DNA from: an uncultured Bacteroidota bacterium
Lineage (GTDB): Bacteria; Bacteroidota; Bacteroidia; NS11-12g; UBA9320
NCBI GenBank assembly: GCA_937124965.1
Contig: CAKZLB010000049.1
Span: 1-64,000, forward strand
DNA: 64,000 nucleotides
Direction of reading: 5' to 3'
The position numbers and the translations under genes are program-made. A model generated the notes under the pieces. It was not told the DNA's origin, ran no database searches, and worked only from the letters and a program-made list of their open reading frames with translations. Every line of letters starts with the position of its first letter. Positions within the stretch are counted from its first letter, which is position 1. Of this stretch, positions 59,319 through 64,000 are shown piece after piece.

Positions 59319-60445
59319 GAACCACCCTTTCCAAACTAGTAGTATTCTTTAGTTTACTGCTTGTGAGCCATCAAGGGTTTTCACAAAACATTTTTATAAA
59401 ATACTTGAAGTACACCTTAATGGATACTAGTCCGCCAGGCAAACTTAAGTTTATTGCCTACCCCACCTTGGCATTCGCTCCCGAAACAAGCTGGGAAATT
59501 GGACTAAGCGGATTAATGGTGTATCGTGCAAAACAGGATACAACCAACAGGCTATCTGAGCTAAAAACGTTTTCATTCGCGACCTTGGAAGCACAGTATG
59601 GTTCAGTGCTTGAGCACGCGTTGTACACAGACAAAAACAAATACTTCTTTTTAGGTGAAGTCCGATTTCAAAACTTCCCCATCAACTATTATGGCGTTGG
59701 GCCTTATACCGACGCAGACGTTAATGTTGTTGTAAAAACATCTGAATTTAGGTTTAGAGAACGAATTCTAAGGCAGATAAAACCGTCCATTTTTACTGGG
59801 TTTGAAGTTGACTTCAACCGATTAACCCAGGTGCATTTTGACGATGAAGATTCTCCTGTAATTCCTCGTCCACTAGGACATGAAGGGTCAACAAACCTAT
59901 CGTTGGGTTGGGGGCTGTTATTTGATGATTTACACAATGTTTTAAATCCTCGAGAAGGTAAATACCTTGAAGTTGCCTATTTAGGTAGTAATACTGCCTG
60001 GGGAAGTACGTTTTCATTTAACACAGTGTTTACTGACTTTCGTTTTTACACTCCAATCAATGAACGTAACGTATTGGCTACACAGCTTTTTGGACAATTC
60101 AATGAAGGCGATGTACCGTTTAACAAATTAGCTTTAATGGGCGGCGAGCGATTGATGCGCGGGTACTATTTAGGCAGATACCGTGACAACAATCTTATCG
60201 GTGGTCAAATAGAATATCGATTGCTTCCTTTCAAATTTGCAGAGCGCTGGGGGGGAAGTATTTTCGCAGCTGGAGGAAGTGTTTTCCCTGATTTAAAATC
60301 CTATACCTTGAAAGAAGTCAAATGGGCAGTGGGATTTGGTCCACGGTTTTTACTTTTTCCGAGAAAAGACGTGTATACCCGTCTGGATGTTGCTTTTACA
60401 GAAGAAGGAAATGGGTTCTATTTCCACATTGGCGAAGCTTTTTAA
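59309..60445 (+). CDS. Omp85/BamA-like outer-membrane barrel without POTRA domains
   Basis: A 378-residue protein with a signal peptide (ends GFSQ, about residue 26). The rest is a surface-antigen (D15)-type barrel: [20 protein letters not shown], the conserved loop-6 motif in [18 protein letters not shown] (RGY) and [13 protein letters not shown]. No POTRA domain precedes the barrel. The role in outer-membrane assembly or lipid transport is uncertain. Confidence 0.85.
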   Translation: MEIRTTLSKLVVFFSLLLVSHQGFSQNIFIKYLKYTLMDTSPPGKLKFIAYPTLAFAPETSWEIGLSGLMVYRAKQDTTNRLSELKTFSFATLEAQYGSVLEHALYTDKNKYFFLGEVRFQNFPINYYGVGPYTDADVNVVVKTSEFRFRERILRQIKPSIFTGFEVDFNRLTQVHFDDEDSPVIPRPLGHEGSTNLSLGWGLLFDDLHNVLNPREGKYLEVAYLGSNTAWGSTFSFNTVFTDFRFYTPINERNVLATQLFGQFNEGDVPFNKLALMGGERLMRGYYLGRYRDNNLIGGQIEYRLLPFKFAERWGGSIFAAGGSVFPDLKSYTLKEVKWAVGFGPRFLLFPRKDVYTRLDVAFTEEGNGFYFHIGEAF

Positions 60446-61095
60446 ACCAATAGTGAGCCATCTTTCATCACAATTTTTCTGTCGGCGCTATCAGCCAATT
60501 GATTATTGTGAGTTACAATGACAAAGGTTTGATTGAACTCGTCTCTCAAATCAAAAAAGAGTTTATGCAATTCATTTGCGTTTTCTGTGTCTAAGTTCCC
60601 AGAAGGTTCGTCAGCCAGTATCACTAATGGCTTGTTCATCAATGCTCTAGCAACTGCTACTCGCTGCTGTTCCCCCCCACTTAAAGCATTAGGTTTGTGA
60701 TTTATCCGATGACCTACGCCTAAAAAATCTAATAACTCTTTTGCTCTTTTTTCGCTTTCAGATTTACCATTACCACCTATGTACGCTGGAATACAAACGT
60801 TTTCTAATGCACTAAATTCTGGTAGCAAATGGTGAAACTGAAAAATGAAACCAATATTCTGATTTCTAAATTGAGATAAGCGTTTTGATGACATCTTAGA
60901 CACTGCTTGATCTTGATAAAAGACCGTGCCTTCATCCGGTTTGTCTAAGGTTCCAATGATTTGAAGTAATGTAGTTTTTCCAGCTCCCGAAGCCCCAACA
61001 ATACTCATTACTTCAGCGTCTTTGACTTCTAAGTCAATTCCGTTTAAGACATTAACAGCTCCAAAACTCTTGCGAATATTGTGTAGTCGAATCAT
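60442..61095 (-). CDS. lolD: LolD-like ABC transporter ATPase
   Basis: A 217-residue ATPase: Walker [11 protein letters not shown]-loop [17 protein letters not shown], signature LSGGEQQR, Walker [12 protein letters not shown]-loop IVTHN. The [10 protein letters not shown] segment is characteristic of LolD, which releases lipoproteins from the inner membrane. The permease is not adjacent in this window. Its 3' end overlaps the convergent Omp85-like gene by 4 bp. Confidence 0.92.
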   Translation of the reverse strand: MIRLHNIRKSFGAVNVLNGIDLEVKDAEVMSIVGASGAGKTTLLQIIGTLDKPDEGTVFYQDQAVSKMSSKRLSQFRNQNIGFIFQFHHLLPEFSALENVCIPAYIGGNGKSESEKRAKELLDFLGVGHRINHKPNALSGGEQQRVAVARALMNKPLVILADEPSGNLDTENANELHKLFFDLRDEFNQTFVIVTHNNQLADSADRKIVMKDGSLLV

Positions 61096-61097
61096 TT

Positions 61098-64000
61098 TTA
61101 AAATGCCCGATTTACTCCAAATACATAACGCATTTGAACATACTCCGTTTGAGATTCAGGTATTCTATTCAAAAACAATGGCAAGTCAATTCTGATATTT
61201 AACGGTTTTGTTGATGACCATTTGCGATTGAATAAAATTGCAAAGTTTGCACCAACTCCAGCATCCATGCGTAAGCCACTATTATTTCCCGACTGCAACC
61301 CTAATACTCCAACATCCGAGAATAAATATGGATTGATTTGTAGTGTTCTTCCTAACTTTTTAAGTTTAGGGTTGATGTAATTTCCGAAATCAAGCTCTGC
61401 ATTGATTGCTGCACCACTATTCCCAGCATAACTAAAAAATGTATCTGTATTATTGGTATTTGTAACCGCAACTCCAGAGTATCCTCTTAAATTTAATCCT
61501 CCACCTTGGTGAACGTTATTTCCTTCAGATGAATGGGTTAAAGCGTCAGGTGTTAACCATCCGATCGCTCTTGAATATCGATTATCCATAAGTTGATATG
61601 TATTTGCTCCGCTTAATTGCAGCATTGCCTCTGGGGCAATCGAATTGCCTGTCATGTATTGAGCAAAAGCCCGTGTTCGTAATAGCATTTTCTTTAAACT
61701 CTGATTATTTGTAAGCTCTGCTGACATGCTTGCATACGAATATTGAGATTCAATGATTGATGCTTGAGACTGAAGTTTCAACTTACCATTACCGTTCAAC
61801 TGTTTATAATTTCTTGTGAAAGCAAGGTTTACCCAATTATCAATACCACTATTCGCAAATTCAGGATAAAGAAGATACGATGCATTTTTTCTATCTGCAC
61901 TTGCAAAATCAAGTTCAAACAAACCTTTGGGAGTAGATCTATCGATTCCTGCTCTGTGGTACATCCATCCTGCCATCCAACGAGACTCAAGGTCTAAATC
62001 TGTATGCTTTGCTAAGCGGGTTCTATACGACAACTCGTACGAAAATAAGTCCCTATTTTCCACTACGCTTTCACTCTGACCGGAAAAAGCAAGTCCCGTA
62101 TTGTATAATAAACGTGCATCAATTTTATGTTTTGTATTGAAATAGTTTCCGCTAAACTTCCCTCCTATTTTTATACCGTCAACAGCATTGTACCACATGT
62201 CTGCACGGTACTTTGCAACGTAGCTTCTAAATGTTACTGGGCCATATCTAAGTTTATCATAGGTCCAATAAATTGGCATCTTTTTCGAATTGTCTAATCG
62301 GTTGACGTCCGCCAATCTACCCGAGCGATCAATAATTACGTTTTTAATACCTCCTGGAATTTTCACTTCAGCGGTGTAGGTTTGATTCACTAGATCCCAA
62401 CCAGTCCATTTTGGAAGGACCGTTGCTTCAGTCTTTTTAACAAAATAGTTATTTGGAATATGGAAACGGTATCCAGCATTGTTTTTATCTACTACAGTAA
62501 AATCAATTGGCATTTGATCGCCTTTACGTTCAAATGTAATTAGGTAGGTATCCCCTTCTCCTTTTTTAACACTTTTAATTGAGTAATCTATGTATGAATT
62601 GTTCTCAATCCATTCATCAAAAAACCAATTCAAATCAACTTTTGTGTATTGAATTATTGAAGTTCTAAAATCCTCCCAGTAAGGGTGACAGATTTTCCAT
62701 TGGTTAAAATAGTTCTGAAATGCTTCCGCAAATAATTCATCTCCTAAGATATACTGAAGATTATACAACATGGTTGCAGTTTTGTAATATACTTGACCGT
62801 ATCCTCCACCATGTCGAGCTGCAGAGTTAAAATGATCAGAGTGTATGTTTAACCGAGCAGTATTGTCGCCGGTTACATGAGCCATATAACCGTAATATAC
62901 TGTTTGGTCATCGCGATAATTCGGACTGTAATTCACACCGTCTATGGCTTTCATTGACATGGCAGTCAGAAACTGTGTAAATCCTTCATCTAACGACGCT
63001 CTGTATGTTTCGTTATTTCCAATCATTCCAAAAAACCAATTGTGCCCAACCTCGTGAGCAATAAGACCTTTATGACCCGGAAAGGAACCACCGTCAAGTG
63101 TCAACATTGGGTACTCCATTCCATCACGTGCGTCAGCAGCAATCATTTTTGGGTAAGCAAACATCCCAACCTTCTCGCTGTATGTTTTCACAACGTCTGC
63201 AACAAACTGAGCCGATGGTTGCCAATTGTGTGCGTGTTCTTCTTGAGCTAGTGCAATACAGCTAACGCCATTCCAAATCACTTCACCAATTCGATACGTT
63301 GGATCTGCTGTAAAGGCAAAATCATGTACATTAATTGCTTTAAACTTCCATGTTTTAGTAGAGCCATCAGGTGTTATTGGGTTTGAATAAGTCGTTCGAG
63401 CTTCTTTAAAGTTTTTTATATCCAACTTTTCTCTCAGATCGCCTGGATAAACCTCATTCTTATTCTGTAACTCTCCAGTAGCTTCAACTACATATTGGTT
63501 TGGAAACGAAATGTCTACTTCAAACACACCATAGTCTCCATAAAATTCTTTACCCAAGTGTTGATCAGTAGTCCATCCAAACTTGCGGTCATAAACAGAA
63601 ATACGCGGATACCAGTGCACTCCATCAAAGTGTAAAAACTCCTTATCGTCTATACCACCATGACGGAAAGTTTTCATTCGTCTCCGAATATTTCCACCAT
63701 CATCTTTGTCCCAAAAAGTCTTAAAGTTTATGTTGATAGTCAACCCTGAATTTGGTAGCAGTGGTTCGCTTAGGTCAATATACATAATCGAATTGTCGAT
63801 TGTATAAGTAACAGACTTACCATTTATTTTAATTGAATTAATGATGGTGTTAACACCTTTAGCTTCATGCACTCCGTAGACACTTTTTATTTTATCAGCC
63901 TTCCGCATAGAAGCCAAATACGACTCAGGAGTAAAGGCATTTTGATATAAGTGAAAATAAACGCGATTCAGTTCATCAGGAGAATTGTTCCAATACGTTA
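61098..64000 (-). CDS. M1-family zinc metallopeptidase (5' end outside window)
   Basis: The frame is open to the window edge: upstream of the TTG at 63917 it continues with [20 protein letters not shown], a normal M1 N-terminal stretch, so the true start lies beyond 64000. The zinc motif HEVGHNW with the second glutamate in LDEGFTQF lies near 63000-63060. The substrate motif reads GMEYPML in place of GAMEN, as in the Bacteroidota M1 subgroup. Behind the catalytic part is a long C-terminal region (about 450 residues) with outer-membrane-like strands, ending YVFGVNRAF. It lies 2 bp upstream of lolD. Confidence 0.9.
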   Translation of the reverse strand, partial: TYWNNSPDELNRVYFHLYQNAFTPESYLASMRKADKIKSVYGVHEAKGVNTIINSIKINGKSVTYTIDNSIMYIDLSEPLLPNSGLTININFKTFWDKDDGGNIRRRMKTFRHGGIDDKEFLHFDGVHWYPRISVYDRKFGWTTDQHLGKEFYGDYGVFEVDISFPNQYVVEATGELQNKNEVYPGDLREKLDIKNFKEARTTYSNPITPDGSTKTWKFKAINVHDFAFTADPTYRIGEVIWNGVSCIALAQEEHAHNWQPSAQFVADVVKTYSEKVGMFAYPKMIAADARDGMEYPMLTLDGGSFPGHKGLIAHEVGHNWFFGMIGNNETYRASLDEGFTQFLTAMSMKAIDGVNYSPNYRDDQTVYYGYMAHVTGDNTARLNIHSDHFNSAARHGGGYGQVYYKTATMLYNLQYILGDELFAEAFQNYFNQWKICHPYWEDFRTSIIQYTKVDLNWFFDEWIENNSYIDYSIKSVKKGEGDTYLITFERKGDQMPIDFTVVDKNNAGYRFHIPNNYFVKKTEATVLPKWTGWDLVNQTYTAEVKIPGGIKNVIIDRSGRLADVNRLDNSKKMPIYWTYDKLRYGPVTFRSYVAKYRADMWYNAVDGIKIGGKFSGNYFNTKHKIDARLLYNTGLAFSGQSESVVENRDLFSYELSYRTRLAKHTDLDLESRWMAGWMYHRAGIDRSTPKGLFELDFASADRKNASYLLYPEFANSGIDNWVNLAFTRNYKQLNGNGKLKLQSQASIIESQYSYASMSAELTNNQSLKKMLLRTRAFAQYMTGNSIAPEAMLQLSGANTYQLMDNRYSRAIGWLTPDALTHSSEGNNVHQGGGLNLRGYSGVAVTNTNNTDTFFSYAGNSGAAINAELDFGNYINPKLKKLGRTLQINPYLFSDVGVLGLQSGNNSGLRMDAGVGANFAILFNRKWSSTKPLNIRIDLPLFLNRIPESQTEYVQMRYVFGVNRAF

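Overview
The window looks like chromosomal DNA of a member of the Bacteroidota, probably a Flavobacteriales-type marine or freshwater bacterium. Evidence: AT-rich DNA; a type IX secretion C-terminal sorting domain (11556-14642); a FecI/FecR pair; a TonB receptor with a carboxypeptidase-regulatory-like N-terminus; DUF6090, DUF4212 and DUF6428 proteins; and repeated promoters of the Bacteroidota type (-7 TAnnTTTG). No rRNA, tRNA or CRISPR array was recognised.

Layout. 1-0.9 kb: an in-frame 96-bp tandem repeat and a SUKH (SMI1/KNR4) protein. 1-3 kb: a two-part sodium:solute symporter. 3.3-3.8 kb: a MITE-like element with a second copy at 26 kb. 3.8-14.7 kb: a lipoprotein, two tandem STAS-like paralogues, a DtxR/MntR regulator divergent from a TonB receptor with a palindromic operator between its -33 and -7 elements, an outer-membrane protein and a giant ELWxxDGT-repeat T9SS cargo. 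14.7-17.3 kb: an ars operon (arsR, DUF6428, arsC, acr3). 17.4-19.3 kb: an AbiEi/AbiEii toxin-antitoxin pair sandwiched between the real arsR and a diverged, truncated second arsR.

19.5-30.3 kb is the most unusual part: a run of single small genes all on the + strand, each followed by an imperfect palindrome of about 60-130 bp with integron attC layout. In six segments the first bases of the segment are the near-complement of the bases at its own end, which is what integron cassettes show because the two ends join in the circular form. No integrase is present, so this reads as a cluster of attC sites lacking an integrase (CALIN). Cassettes carry two nuclease-like proteins (PD-(D/E)XK motifs), membrane and lipoproteins, and DUF6985, DUF6933, DUF3885 and DUF4348 proteins. 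The array is decaying: one attC is split by the MITE plus an IS1182 remnant, one cassette gene has an in-frame stop, and one attC has lost its core. 30.3-33.2 kb continues with accessory genes (SUKH, SRPBCC) and ends with a frameshifted REP-associated transposase next to REP-like palindromes.

33.3-48 kb returns to conventional genes: a glycosyltransferase, a Crp/Fnr regulator with two rhodaneses and a small membrane protein, a MacAB-like adaptor/permease/ATPase set, a Kir-type potassium channel, an ArsR/SRPBCC pair with twin operators, and a TetR-ABC-HlyD-TolC export operon whose ABC ATPase has lost most catalytic motifs. 48-54.6 kb: a third STAS-like paralogue, and a sigma/anti-sigma pair controlling two 'GxQVAGFxN' surface-repeat proteins, then a DEAD-box helicase. 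54.7-64 kb: an MsbA-like ABC exporter, an MscS channel, small hypotheticals, an Omp85-like protein, a LolD-like ATPase, and an M1 metallopeptidase that runs off the window end.

All identifications were made by reading the sequence and recalling families; no database search was run.
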